64,000 nucleotides of DNA from Afifellaceae bacterium (lineage in GTDB: Bacteria > Pseudomonadota > Alphaproteobacteria > Rhizobiales > Afifellaceae): positions 1 to 64,000 of the forward strand of contig JANQKG010000003.1 in NCBI GenBank assembly GCA_028281235.1, given 5' to 3'. The notes under the pieces are model-generated. The model saw only the letters and a program-made list of their open reading frames with translations. It did not search any database and was not told the origin of the DNA. This document shows positions 8,751-17,282 of this stretch, one piece after another; the first letter of the stretch is position 1, and the number at the start of each line of letters is the position of its first letter. The translations under genes were made by a program, and so were the position numbers.

Positions 8751-10256
8751 ATGATGATGAACCACCGAGACAGCCTGACCGCCGCCGGCCTTTCCCTGGC
8801 AGACCTGAGCGGCGGCCTGGAGCTCCGCTCGCCGATCGATGGCGCGCCCACGGCATCCATCGCCGAAACGGCACCCTATAAGATGCCGGAGGTGATCGCC
8901 CGCGCTCAGGCCGCTTTCGTCAAATGGCGCGGCGTGCCGGCGCCGCGCCGCGGCGAGCTGGTCCGCCTCATCGGTGAGGAGTTGCGCAGTTCCAAGGAGG
9001 CGCTCGGCGCGATCGTCACGTTGGAAGCGGGAAAGATCCGCTCAGAGGGGCTCGGCGAAGTCCAGGAAATGATCGACATCTGCGATTTCGCCGTCGGCCT
9101 CAGCCGGCAGCTCTACGGGCTCACCATCGCCTCGGAGCGCCCCGGCCATCGGATGATGGAAACCTGGCACCCCATGGGTCCGTGCGCCGTCATCACGGCG
9201 TTCAACTTCCCCGTCGCAGTGTGGTCGTGGAATGCGACGTTGGCGCTTGTCTGCGGCGATCCGGTGATCTGGAAGCCCTCCGAGAAGACGCCGCTGACCG
9301 CCATGGCGACCATGCGGATCGTGGAGCGCGCCCTCGCCCGCTTCGGCGACGATGCGCCCGACGGACTGCTGCAGCTTGTCGTCGGTGGGCCGGCAATCGG
9401 CGAAGCGCTGGTGGAATCACGGGACATCGCCATCGTCTCTGCGACCGGCTCGACCCGCATGGGGTCCATTGTCGGCCCCAAGGTCGCGGCGCGCTTCGGT
9501 CGCTGCATCCTGGAACTCGGCGGCAACAACGCGATGATCGTCGCGCCGTCGGCTGATCTCGACATGGCTGTGCGGGCGATCGTCTTCTCCGCCGTCGGCA
9601 CAGCCGGCCAGCGCTGCACCTCCCTGCGCCGGCTGATCGCGCACAATTCGATCCGCGACGATCTCCTGGTACGCCTCAAGGCAGCCTATCGAAGTCTGCC
9701 GATCGGCGATCCGCGCGAAGCGTCGACGCTGGTCGGACCGCTTATCGACTCCGGCGCGCGCGACCAGATGCAGGCCGCGCTGGAGAGCGCCAGGGCGGAA
9801 GGTGGCACGGTGCATGGCGGCCGCGTCGTCAGCGAAGGCGTTCCCGCCGGGGGCGCTTACGTCGAGCCGGCCATCGTCGAGATGCCCGGCCAGACGGAGA
9901 CGGTGCGCCGCGAGACCTTCGCGCCGATTCTCTACGTGATGGGCTACGATACGCTTGATGAGGCCATCGCGCTCCATAACGGCGTGCCGCAAGGCCTGGC
10001 GTCATGCATCTTCACGCTCGACATACGGGAGGCGGAAATCTTTGTGTCGGCCACCGGCTCCGACTGCGGAATCGCCAACGTCAATATCGGGCCATCCGGC
10101 GCAGAGATCGGCGGCGCCTTTGGTGGTGAGAAGGAAACAGGCGGTGGACGCGAGAGCGGCTCCGACGCCTGGAAGGGCTACATGCGGCGCCAGACCAATA
10201 CGGTGAACTACTCCGCTGAGCTTCCGCTGGCTCAAGGCGTCAAATTTGACCTCTAA
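8751..10256 (+). CDS. amaB: L-aminoadipate-semialdehyde / piperideine-6-carboxylate dehydrogenase (ALDH7 family)
   Basis: The 501-residue enzyme oxidises aminoadipate semialdehyde (in equilibrium with piperideine-6-carboxylate) to 2-aminoadipate with NAD(P). It has the aldehyde dehydrogenase catalytic set: Asn152 in FNFP, the general base Glu255 in LELGGNN and the nucleophile Cys289 in GQRCTS. The C-terminal segment SGAEIGGAFGGEKETGGGRE is the hallmark of the ALDH7/antiquitin group, which marks it apart from general aldehyde dehydrogenases. It starts 13 bases after the FabD-like gene, with a weak start context (ATGATGATGAAC), so the first two Met residues may not be used. Its last 11 bases overlap the amaA-like gene. 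Pairing of amaB-type and amaA-type genes is known from Pseudomonas lysine catabolism. Confidence 0.9.
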   Translation: MMMNHRDSLTAAGLSLADLSGGLELRSPIDGAPTASIAETAPYKMPEVIARAQAAFVKWRGVPAPRRGELVRLIGEELRSSKEALGAIVTLEAGKIRSEGLGEVQEMIDICDFAVGLSRQLYGLTIASERPGHRMMETWHPMGPCAVITAFNFPVAVWSWNATLALVCGDPVIWKPSEKTPLTAMATMRIVERALARFGDDAPDGLLQLVVGGPAIGEALVESRDIAIVSATGSTRMGSIVGPKVAARFGRCILELGGNNAMIVAPSADLDMAVRAIVFSAVGTAGQRCTSLRRLIAHNSIRDDLLVRLKAAYRSLPIGDPREASTLVGPLIDSGARDQMQAALESARAEGGTVHGGRVVSEGVPAGGAYVEPAIVEMPGQTETVRRETFAPILYVMGYDTLDEAIALHNGVPQGLASCIFTLDIREAEIFVSATGSDCGIANVNIGPSGAEIGGAFGGEKETGGGRESGSDAWKGYMRRQTNTVNYSAELPLAQGVKFDL

Positions 10257-11544
10257 CGCAAAAGGCGCGCCCGACGTCGACAGCCTCTGGCGGTTGACGA
10301 ACAGCGAGCATGTCGACGCCCCTCCCCTTGAAGACGATGCGGAGGCCGACCTCGTCGTTATCGGCGGCGGCTTCACCGGCTGTTCGGCGGCGCTTCATGC
10401 CGCACATGCCGGCGCCAACGTCCGCCTCGCGGAGGCGCGCGACATTGGCTTTGGCGGCTCCGGCCGTAATGTCGGGCTCGTTAATGCCGGCCTGTGGCTG
10501 CCGCCCGACGCGATCGTCGCGGCGCTGGGTGAAGCGGCCGGTGCCAGGCTCAACCGTCTGCTCGCTGGCGCACCCGACCTGGTCTTCTCCTTGATCAACA
10601 CGCATGCGATTGACTGCGAGCCGGTGCGCAACGGCACGCTGCACTGCGCGCACTCCCCGGCCGGCTTTGAAGATCTACGCGAGCGGCATCGCCAGCTTTC
10701 GCGCGACGGCGCGCCGGTGACGCTGCTTAAGCGCGAGGAAGCGGCGGAACGCACCGGCGTCCGGTCGATCCACGGTGCGCTGCACGATGCGCGCGCCGGC
10801 ACCATTCAGCCGCTGGCCTACGCCCAAGGGTTGGCGCGCGCGGCGATTGACGCTGGCGCGGCGCTGCATGCTCGCACGCCTGCTCTCTCCATGCGCCACG
10901 AGAGAGGCAAGTGGCGGATCGAGACGCCAGGCGGCTCCATCTGCGCCGGGGCAATGCTGCTTGCGACAAACGCCTATCACGTCGCGATCCGCGGCGTGCG
11001 TGCGCCACAATCCATCAGCGTCTGCTACTTCCAGATGGCGACCGAGCCGCTTGCGGAGGACGCTGCGCGGACAGTGGTGCCCGGCGCCGAGGGATGCTGG
11101 GATACAGCACGCGTCATGTCGTCGTTTCGCAAGGACAAGGCCGGCCGCGTCATCGTGGGGGGCGTCGGCTCGCTTGACCATATCGCGGCAGGCACGCATC
11201 GCGCCTGGGCGGTGCGGAAGCTCACCCAACTCTTCCCGCAGTTAGGCGCTCCGCGACTGCAGCACGCCTGGTTCGGACGTATTGCGATGACGTCCGACCA
11301 TATTCCTAAGATCCTCGATATCGGTGCAAACGCATTGGCGGTCTTCGGCTATTCCGGCCGCGGTATCGGTCCCGGCACGCTGTTCGGCAAGCTTGCGGCC
11401 GAGGCGCTTCTTGCGGGGAGCCGTGCGCTGTTGCCGGTCGCACCAATTTCCGTCTATCGCGAAGTCCTGCCAGCCTCGCGCGAGCTTTGCTACGAGACCG
11501 GTGCAGTCCTAACCCACGCCATCGCCTGCCGGCTTAAGGCGTGA
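10246..11544 (+). CDS. amaA: FAD-dependent amino acid oxidase, L-pipecolate oxidase-like
   Basis: The 432-residue flavoprotein belongs to the DAO/glycine-oxidase fold. A dinucleotide-binding loop VIGGGFTGCSAALHAAHAG lies near residues 38-56, the FAD-contacting SGRNVGLVNAG follows, and a C-terminal FGYSGRGIGPGTLFGKL closes the FAD site. Length and order agree with AmaA-type L-pipecolate oxidases, which form piperideine-6-carboxylate, the substrate of AmaB. The gene begins with a TTG inside the end of the amaB-like gene, an 11-base overlap, and is the last gene of the operon. A broader function on other cyclic or secondary amines, such as the related gamma-glutamylputrescine oxidases (PuuB), cannot be excluded; the amaB partner favours pipecolate. 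Confidence 0.8.
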   Translation: MTSNAKGAPDVDSLWRLTNSEHVDAPPLEDDAEADLVVIGGGFTGCSAALHAAHAGANVRLAEARDIGFGGSGRNVGLVNAGLWLPPDAIVAALGEAAGARLNRLLAGAPDLVFSLINTHAIDCEPVRNGTLHCAHSPAGFEDLRERHRQLSRDGAPVTLLKREEAAERTGVRSIHGALHDARAGTIQPLAYAQGLARAAIDAGAALHARTPALSMRHERGKWRIETPGGSICAGAMLLATNAYHVAIRGVRAPQSISVCYFQMATEPLAEDAARTVVPGAEGCWDTARVMSSFRKDKAGRVIVGGVGSLDHIAAGTHRAWAVRKLTQLFPQLGAPRLQHAWFGRIAMTSDHIPKILDIGANALAVFGYSGRGIGPGTLFGKLAAEALLAGSRALLPVAPISVYREVLPASRELCYETGAVLTHAIACRLKA

Positions 11545-12104
11545 CCCCAACCGATCCGCAGCCACCGCCTCTTGGCTTCAAGATATCCTTGACGGCCTTG
11601 CCTTTGCTGGACGAGTCATTCGCAATCGATGATCTCGACGCACCGTAATACTTTGATTCTTAAGCATAATATTTATCTGTGAATCTCCGCGATCCGACGG
11701 GCGGACAGTCAAGTTCTTCGGCGGTTGATTCCAAAGTGAAATCTGCTCGATCCAAGGGCCGTAAGGTGTCGACGACTATCGTTGTCGATCGGCTGATTCC
11801 CGAACGGCCGACGCAAGAGAGCGGAACACACCGAGCACCGAAGAACACCGTCGCAAACATGCTCCAATGAGCCGCAGCGATGACGCAGCGGAGTGATTTG
11901 AAGTCCAGTACGGCGACAACTGCCCCGGATCGGATGGGACGTGCTCCGGAGCGGCGCGCCGACCATGGCGTTCGTCCGACCCCGAAGCCTTCGTATAACG
12001 CCGCCTCATAGCCGGGCATCAATGTACAATTCGTCGCCCCGCCAAATCCCGTGTTATCGGCGGCCGCGAGCAGTTCGGCAATTGCCGGCGATCGGGAGCC
12101 ACAC
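11545..12104. other. Long intergenic region holding repeat copy A and no clear gene
   Basis: About 560 bases separate the pipecolate operon from the DadA-like gene. Positions 11616-11852 hold the first, most diverged copy of the dispersed guaA-end-like repeat. A 170-codon open frame on the minus strand across 11660-12172 has no recognisable domain, overlaps the repeat and the start of the next gene, and looks like a chance frame. The stretch 11853-12090 shows no feature that I can name. A ribosome binding site (CGGGAG) stands just before the ATG at 12105. Confidence 0.5.
11616..11852. repeat. Dispersed module-boundary repeat, copy A (degenerate guaA-end-like core)
   Basis: The 19-bp core here is TCATTCGCAATCGATGATC, three mismatches from the form in copies B and D. 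Read on the minus strand it gives Ile-Ile-Asp-Cys-Glu-stop rather than Ile-Ile-Glu-Trp-Glu-stop. The following sequence is collinear with copies B and C: a GTAATACTTTGATT-like box at offset 29, GATTCCAAAG at offset 111, GTGTCGACGACTATCG at offset 150, and AACACCGTC closing the unit at offset 228-236. The unit separates the lysine/pipecolate operon from the next catabolic region. Confidence 0.8.
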
Positions 12105-13373
12105 ATGCGAGAGGGAAATCGGCGTGCGCCTGTGCACGACGCCATCGTCGTCGGAGCCGGTGTCGTGGGCATGTCGACGGCCCTCTATCTGCAAGACCGC
12201 GGATACTCGGTCCTGGTCGTCGATCCGCGAAAGCCGGGCTCGGCCTGTTCGAGCGGCAATTCCGGCAGCTTCGGCATCGGGCTGACCGCGCCGATCGGGA
12301 TGCCGGGAATGCTTCGCCAAGTGCCACGGCTGCTCCTGCACCCGGACGAGCCCCTCTTCATCCGCCCCGACGTGATGCTCGGCCACGGCGCCTTATGGTT
12401 CTGGCAGTTCGCCCGCAATCTCCATCGCGCACGTGTGCAAACGATCTCGGCCGTGCGCGCCGCCTTGAACGCCCGAGTGCTTGAGACCCTGATGCCGCTT
12501 GTCGATATCGCCGATTGCCGGGCGCTCATCCACCATCGCGGCATGCTGTTCCTGTTCGAAGCTGACAAGCCCTCGCCAATGGCGCAGGCCCGTTTCGACG
12601 TCAGCACGGCGCATGGCATTGACGTGCGACCCCTGACGCGCACGGATATCGAGGCCATGGTTCCCCAGGCCGGTTCACAGGTGGGCTGCGGCGTCATGAT
12701 CCCGGGCAACTGGCACTGTTCGAACCCTGCAGGCCTCGTTGACGCCTATGCCGGCGCCTTTTCGGCGCGTGGCGGCACGATTCGGATGGTCCCGGTATCG
12801 CGGATCGTTCCGGGCGACCGGCCGAGCGTCATCGCCGACGGCGTCGCCCTTCACGGCCGCAACATCGTCCTATGTGCAGGCGTCTGGTCACGCGAACTCC
12901 TGCGCCCACTCGGCTACAGCGTGCCGATGCTCGCAGAGCGCGGCTACCATTTGATGATGCCCCGCTCCGGGATCACACTCGGCAGCCCGGTGACGCTCGC
13001 CGACCGCAATGTCGTGATGACGCCGATGGATGGCGGTTTGCGCCTAACCGGCGTGTCGGAGTTCACGCCAGCCGATGCCAAACCGAAGCACGGGCGTGCC
13101 CTCAGGCTGGCAAGACAGGCCCGACGGTACTTCCCCGACCTTGACGATGGCAACGCCGAGCCCTGGGTTGGCCCACGCCCTTCGACGCCAGACTCCCTGC
13201 CGATCGTCGGCCGGGCGCCGCACCATCGCGGTCTTTTCTTCGCGTTCGGCCATGGCCAGAGCGGCTTGGCCCATGCCAGCGTCACCGGACGGATCATCGC
13301 CGACCTCATCGGTGGCAGGCCGCCACTTCTCGATCCCGCGCCGATCGCGTTCTCACGGTTCGAGCGGTTATAA
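12105..13373 (+). CDS. FAD-dependent D-amino acid dehydrogenase-like oxidoreductase (DadA family)
   Basis: The 422-residue flavoprotein has the N-terminal FAD loop DAIVVGAGVVGMSTALYLQ, a SSGNSGSFGIG segment that contacts FAD, and a C-terminal FAFGHGQSGLAHASVTGRI. This arrangement is typical of DadA-like dehydrogenases that oxidise D-amino acids to 2-oxoacids and feed electrons to the respiratory chain. The start at 12105 is chosen because CGGGAG lies eight bases before it; the open frame reaches 54 bases further up without a better site. A DapA-family gene and an amine-oxidase-like gene follow on the same strand, so these three may act on one substrate, possibly a D-amino acid or an imino acid. 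The substrate is not readable. Confidence 0.85.
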   Translation: MREGNRRAPVHDAIVVGAGVVGMSTALYLQDRGYSVLVVDPRKPGSACSSGNSGSFGIGLTAPIGMPGMLRQVPRLLLHPDEPLFIRPDVMLGHGALWFWQFARNLHRARVQTISAVRAALNARVLETLMPLVDIADCRALIHHRGMLFLFEADKPSPMAQARFDVSTAHGIDVRPLTRTDIEAMVPQAGSQVGCGVMIPGNWHCSNPAGLVDAYAGAFSARGGTIRMVPVSRIVPGDRPSVIADGVALHGRNIVLCAGVWSRELLRPLGYSVPMLAERGYHLMMPRSGITLGSPVTLADRNVVMTPMDGGLRLTGVSEFTPADAKPKHGRALRLARQARRYFPDLDDGNAEPWVGPRPSTPDSLPIVGRAPHHRGLFFAFGHGQSGLAHASVTGRIIADLIGGRPPLLDPAPIAFSRFERL

Positions 13374-13484
13374 TGCGCGCTTATCCCCGTCGATGGCGTT
13401 TTCATAAGCACCGCCTTGGAGCCATCCAGAAGCGCGCCTAAGGTTCTGTTCCCACCTTCTCCTGCGCAGGCGAGCCAATCGACG

Positions 13485-14471
13485 ATGACTAAGACCCTTG
13501 CCGGCACGGCCAACTTCAAAGGCGTTTTTGCATCGGCGATCTGTCCAATGACGTCCTCCCAAGATGTCGCCGAGGACTGCCTGGCAAGGCACGTTGCCTC
13601 GCTCGCCGCCATCTCCGGCGTCGCCGGCCTGCTGATCAACGGCCATGCCGGGGAGAACGCCTTCCTCGATCGCTCACAGGCACGACGCGTGCTGGAGGTC
13701 GCCCGTGCGGCGGCTCCGAGCACAATGATCGTGGCGGGGATCAATGCGGAGGCCAGCCGATCGGCCATCAGCCTGGCCGAAAACGCCGAGGCCGCAGGCG
13801 CGGACGGCCTGCTCGTTTTCCCACCCTATTCGTGGTCGCAGGGCTCCGACGCTGAAATGGTCGTCTACCATCATCGCGCCATCGAGGACTCGACCTCGCT
13901 GCCCATCGTCCTGTTCCAGTCCTCGGTGCGCTCCGGCGGCATGGTTTATACGCAGACGATGCTGCATTCGCTCGTGGAGAGCCGGCGCATCGTGGCGGTC
14001 AAGGAAGGAAGCTGGGAGACCTCGGCCTACGAGGCAACCCGTGACGCGGTCAAGGCGCTGCGGCCCGATATCGCCGTGCTCGCTTCGGGCGATGAGCACC
14101 TGTTCCCCTGTTTCGTGCTGGGCTCCGAAGGCACTATGGTCAGCTTAGCGGCGATCGTGCCCGAACTGATCGTGGCGCTGGACCAAGCAGTGCGCGACCG
14201 CGACATCGACCGGGCACTCGAATGCCACCAGCGCATCACGCCGCTCAGTCGCGCGGTCTACCGAGCCGGCCCGGTCGGAAAGGTGGCAGCGCGCATAAAG
14301 ACGTGCCTGGCCATGCTTGGCCGCATCAGCAACAGTGCCTGGGTTTCACCGACTGGGCCGCTGTCCGCCGATGAAGTCGAAGCCCTTCGCCATGGGCTGG
14401 TTGCCGCAGGCCTTGGCCAGGTTGGAAATGGCGGACAAACACGAGGGCTTCGGGTCGCATATGAGGGGTAG
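13485..14471 (+). CDS. DapA-family aldolase/lyase with altered active-site motifs
   Basis: The 328-residue product has the TIM-barrel fold of dihydrodipicolinate synthase/N-acetylneuraminate lyase. The Schiff-base lysine is visible in IVAVKEGSWE. Two usual motifs are changed: the GTTGE loop that binds the pyruvate carboxylate is GHAGE, and the tyrosine before the N-P motif is replaced in LFQSSVRSGG. Such changes suggest a lyase or hydrolase on an unusual oxoacid rather than lysine biosynthesis. I prefer the ATG at 13485, though a TTG at 13416 would give 23 more residues; neither has a strong ribosome binding site. It lies 111 bases after the DadA-like gene and 30 bases before the amine-oxidase-like gene, probably in one transcript. 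Confidence 0.8.
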   Translation: MTKTLAGTANFKGVFASAICPMTSSQDVAEDCLARHVASLAAISGVAGLLINGHAGENAFLDRSQARRVLEVARAAAPSTMIVAGINAEASRSAISLAENAEAAGADGLLVFPPYSWSQGSDAEMVVYHHRAIEDSTSLPIVLFQSSVRSGGMVYTQTMLHSLVESRRIVAVKEGSWETSAYEATRDAVKALRPDIAVLASGDEHLFPCFVLGSEGTMVSLAAIVPELIVALDQAVRDRDIDRALECHQRITPLSRAVYRAGPVGKVAARIKTCLAMLGRISNSAWVSPTGPLSADEVEALRHGLVAAGLGQVGNGGQTRGLRVAYEG

Positions 14472-14501
14472 CGGGCGAATGCGTTCGGGCCCTTCAGGCT
14501 G

Positions 14502-15869
14502 TTGAGCGAATCCGCAGAGATATACGACGTCGCCATCGTCGGCGGCGGCATGGCCGGGCTGACAGCCGCGCGTGCGCTCGGTGACCGCAGATGCATCGTC
14601 CTTGAGGCCGAAGATCGCCTCGGTGGGCGGGTGCATTCCTCGCATCTTTCAAGCACGCCGCTCAATTTCGGTGCGCACATGATCGGTCCGCCGGGCAGCC
14701 TGGTGGGCAATATGATCGCCGATCTGAACTTGCCGGCTCGACCGCTGCCGAAGCGGGTGTTCGGGATCGTATATGAAGGATCGCGGCATTTTTCGGTTCC
14801 TGTGAGCGCGCTTCCGCTCGTGCTCAGGTTCGGCCTGCGCGACCGCATCGCTGTGGCGCGGATGGGCCTGACATTGCTGCGGGGATCGAGGCGCGCAGCC
14901 GCCGTAGCCCGGCGCGTGGAGAGCACCGCAAGCGGGCCGGTGAGCGATGCCGTGCTCAGGTTCGAGGACGGGCGATCCTTGTCGGAGCTCATCGGGCCGT
15001 TGCCTCCGCGCGTCAAGGAACTGCTCACCGCGATCACCGAGCGCAACGGCGCCGACCCTGCAGAGATGTCAGCCGGCCACGCCCTGCGTTCGTTCGCGAG
15101 TGTCTGGGGCAAGACCGCCCCCGGAAACAATCTGGTCGGCGGCACCAGCGTCCTGCCGGCGATGATGGCGGCTCGGCTATCGGGCGAGGTCCGCACCGGC
15201 TGCACGGTGACCCACGTGGCAAACAAACGTCGCAAGGGCGGTGCACATGTCACGATCGCCTATCGCACGGACGAAAGGGAAGGCTCGATCGCAGCCCGGT
15301 TCTGTATTCTTGCCGCCCCGGCACCCGTCACCGCTGCCATTGCGCCCTGCCTGCCCGCGACAGCGCGGGAGGCGCTTTCGAACATCCGCTACGGCGCGTT
15401 CCTGACGATGGCCGCGGCGCTCGCGCCTGACACTCCGGTTCCGTGGCGGAACAATTACGCCATCCTCACACCCGGACGCAGTTTCTCGGTGCTCTTCAAT
15501 CATGACGGTATGGTCGACAAACCGGAAAGCGGACATGCCGTCATGATGTTCCGCGGTGCGCAAGGAGGTGCCGCCCTCCTGCCAAACACCGATGCCGACA
15601 TCGAGCGGGCCTTCCTGGACGACCTGGAGATTCTGTTCCCGGAGACGCGCGGCCGGATCACGGCCACCCGCGTGCAGCGCTGGCCGCTGGGTGTGCCGTT
15701 TGCAGAGCCGGGCCGGGCCAGGCTGCAGCCGGGTCTTGAGAACACGCCTCCTCCCTTCGCCTTGGCGGGCGACTACATGGCGTTTCCCGACATGGAGGCG
15801 GCCGCGCGATCGGGCCTTGTTGCCGCCCATAAGGCGCTGCGCCATTTGGCGAAAGAGGAAGGAGCTTGA
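14502..15869 (+). CDS. Flavin-dependent amine oxidase family protein
   Basis: The 455-residue protein carries the flavin amine oxidase/protoporphyrinogen oxidase Rossmann loop VAIVGGGMAGLTAARAL near its N-terminus, followed by EAEDRLGGRVHSS, the second FAD-binding element (GG-R), and a C-terminal FALAGDYMAFPDMEAAARSG that closes over the flavin. Such enzymes oxidise amines or amino acids to imines. Translation probably begins at the TTG at 14502, 30 bases after the DapA-family gene. It is the third gene of the small 12105-15869 group. The substrate is unknown; with the DadA-like neighbour it may act on successive C-N bonds of one compound. Confidence 0.82.
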   Translation: MSESAEIYDVAIVGGGMAGLTAARALGDRRCIVLEAEDRLGGRVHSSHLSSTPLNFGAHMIGPPGSLVGNMIADLNLPARPLPKRVFGIVYEGSRHFSVPVSALPLVLRFGLRDRIAVARMGLTLLRGSRRAAAVARRVESTASGPVSDAVLRFEDGRSLSELIGPLPPRVKELLTAITERNGADPAEMSAGHALRSFASVWGKTAPGNNLVGGTSVLPAMMAARLSGEVRTGCTVTHVANKRRKGGAHVTIAYRTDEREGSIAARFCILAAPAPVTAAIAPCLPATAREALSNIRYGAFLTMAAALAPDTPVPWRNNYAILTPGRSFSVLFNHDGMVDKPESGHAVMMFRGAQGGAALLPNTDADIERAFLDDLEILFPETRGRITATRVQRWPLGVPFAEPGRARLQPGLENTPPPFALAGDYMAFPDMEAAARSGLVAAHKALRHLAKEEGA

Positions 15870-16045
15870 CGACGAAATCTCAGGATGTCCAAGCCGACGC
15901 CGCCGCTCAGATCGGCTTTCTGCAAGGGGCAATGGCGGCGAGCCGACGACCGGCCGCACAAGCGCGGCAGCCGCGTGCCTCCCATTGCTCGGATGGGCAC
16001 TTGTCCTTTCTCCCTTGAGCGAATTCATCTACGCTTGCGATGTTT

Positions 16046-16149
16046 TAGAGCCTTTTCCATTCTGACCGAATCAGAATGGAGGCTCTATCCCTTTTGTTTG
16101 AGCGTGATCTGATCCGAAAGCCGGACACCACTTTTCGGGATCATGCTCT
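16046..16149. repeat. Two adjacent rhizobial-type palindromes
   Basis: Positions 16046-16087 form an inverted repeat whose outer arms are TAGAGCC and GGCTCTA and whose inner arms are CCATTCTGA and TCAGAATGG. Positions 16100-16149 run from GAGCGTGATC to GATCATGCTC with a CCGAAAGCCGG centre and the sequence TTTTCGGGATCATGCTCT. The second is of the kind found in very many copies between genes of Mesorhizobium and relatives, which I recall from general knowledge of those genomes. It is one reason for the taxonomic guess. Confidence 0.7.
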
Positions 16150-16230
16150 AGTGTGGTGGGTTTGAAGTTCCTATCATTCATTATTCCGGCGGGCTCGTCG
16201 TAGGAACTACAAACCCAAAAACCACACTAG
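16148..16230. repeat. Imperfect inverted repeat with CTAGTGTGG ends
   Basis: The ends are CTAGTGTGGTGGGTTTG and, reversed, CAAACCCAAAAACCACACTAG. An inner pair GTTCCT/AGGAAC surrounds a loop of about 34 bases. It resembles a miniature palindromic insertion: the ends begin with CTAG, as does the next element at 16245, so the two may be related. No coding capacity. Confidence 0.65.
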
Positions 16231-16244
16231 AATCAATACCTTGC

Positions 16245-16321
16245 CTAGTGTCCTTATCGAATCTGAAGTTCGCTAGGGAGCGGGCTGAATAGTGATGCGA
16301 ACTTCAGATTCGGGACACTAG
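16245..16321. repeat. Long inverted repeat with CTAGTGTCC ends, immediately before the LysR start
   Basis: The left arm CTAGTGTCC plus GAATCTGAAGTTCGC is matched by the right arm GCGAACTTCAGATTC plus GGGACACTAG around a loop of about 25 bases. The near-perfect 25-bp arms would form a strong hairpin. The element ends 10 bases before the GTG start of the LysR gene, so it must lie in its 5' untranslated region or promoter. Confidence 0.7.
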
Positions 16322-16331
16322 GAGTGGATCG

Positions 16332-17282
16332 GTGAACCTGCGACAGCTCGAAGTGCTCAGGGCCGTGATGAAGCGGCGGACAACGACCGGCGCGGCTCAT
16401 GAACTCGGCATGTCCCAGCCGGCGGTCTCCAATGCCATCAAGAATGCCGAACAGCAGCTCGGCTTCCAGTTGTTCGACCGCGTCGCCAACAGGCTGGCGC
16501 CGACCCAGGAAGCCAAGACGCTCTACGCCGAAAGCGAGACGTTGTTCCGTCTTTACGAGACCCTGCGCCACCGGACGCGGCAGATCGCTGCCGGGCACAC
16601 CGGCAAGACCACGGTCCTGGTGACATCGGAACTGTCGGAATCGCTGTTGCCAGGGGTGATGCAGCGGTTCCTGAAAAGGCATCCGGACGTCGAGATCACG
16701 GTCGACGTGCTGCCCCTGCACGGCGTTCTTGAAGGGGTCGAAACCAATTATGGCGACGTGGGCTTAGTCATGGCGCCGCACGAGCGGCCAGGCCTTGCCT
16801 GCGAGCAATTGCTCGCCATGCCCATGGTCGTCGCCTGCTCGTCCGATCACGCACTGGCCCAACGGCCGTTCATCGAGCCGGCCGACCTCAAGGGCGAACA
16901 GCTCATCCTCGCCCCGACGAGCGGCCGTATCAACAAGATGATGGAAGCTGCCTTCAGCGACGCTGGGGTCGTTTTCGAGCCGCGCATCAAAATACGGTTC
17001 ATGAACATCGCCGCACGTTGCGTTGCCAACGGAACGGGCGTGGCGATCATCGACAAGCTGACCGCCTCTGCCAATGCCCACGATTCCGTAGCCTTCGTTC
17101 CGTTCCGGCCGGCGATCGACGCTTCGATCTTCTCGGTCGTGTGCCGCGACAGGCCACCACCACGTCTCGCCAGGCGGCTGATCGGGCATGCCCGCGAAGA
17201 ACTGGCAGCCATCTCAAGGCGGTTCCAGCCGGCTGTCCCTTCGGGAGATGACGTTCAGCCGACCGAATCGCGGGCCAGTTAG
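16332..17282 (+). CDS. LysR-family transcriptional regulator
   Basis: The 316-residue protein begins with a LysR helix-turn-helix (NLRQLEVLRAVMKRRTTTGA, then GMSQPAVSNAIKNAEQQLG, residues about 1-60) and continues with an effector-binding domain from about 90 (TVLVTSELSESLLPGVMQRF). The GTG at 16332 follows GGAGTGGATC, a usable ribosome binding site. The gene is convergent with the HyuAB/dipeptide-transport operon; its last bases overlap the small frame at 17279-17380. It may control the hyu/dpp operon or the amine-oxidase group, but it is not divergent from either, so its target is uncertain. Confidence 0.9.
   Translation: MNLRQLEVLRAVMKRRTTTGAAHELGMSQPAVSNAIKNAEQQLGFQLFDRVANRLAPTQEAKTLYAESETLFRLYETLRHRTRQIAAGHTGKTTVLVTSELSESLLPGVMQRFLKRHPDVEITVDVLPLHGVLEGVETNYGDVGLVMAPHERPGLACEQLLAMPMVVACSSDHALAQRPFIEPADLKGEQLILAPTSGRINKMMEAAFSDAGVVFEPRIKIRFMNIAARCVANGTGVAIIDKLTASANAHDSVAFVPFRPAIDASIFSVVCRDRPPPRLARRLIGHAREELAAISRRFQPAVPSGDDVQPTESRAS

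Larger units (their letters stand above)
15870..16331. other. Intergenic region with four palindromic elements
   Basis: This 462-base gap between the amine-oxidase-like gene and the LysR gene holds no protein gene that I can support. Its right half is almost entirely palindromic: inverted repeats at 16046-16087, 16100-16149, 16148-16230 and 16245-16321, listed separately. They lie directly upstream of the LysR start, so they could act as terminators for the left operon, as regulatory targets, or simply be mobile palindromes that landed in a gap. Confidence 0.6.

Noticed and set aside
11660-12172. 170-codon minus-strand open frame in the gap after the amaA-like gene
   Set aside because: It overlaps repeat copy A and the next gene's start, has no ribosome binding site or recognisable motif, and related copies of the repeat do not keep the frame.
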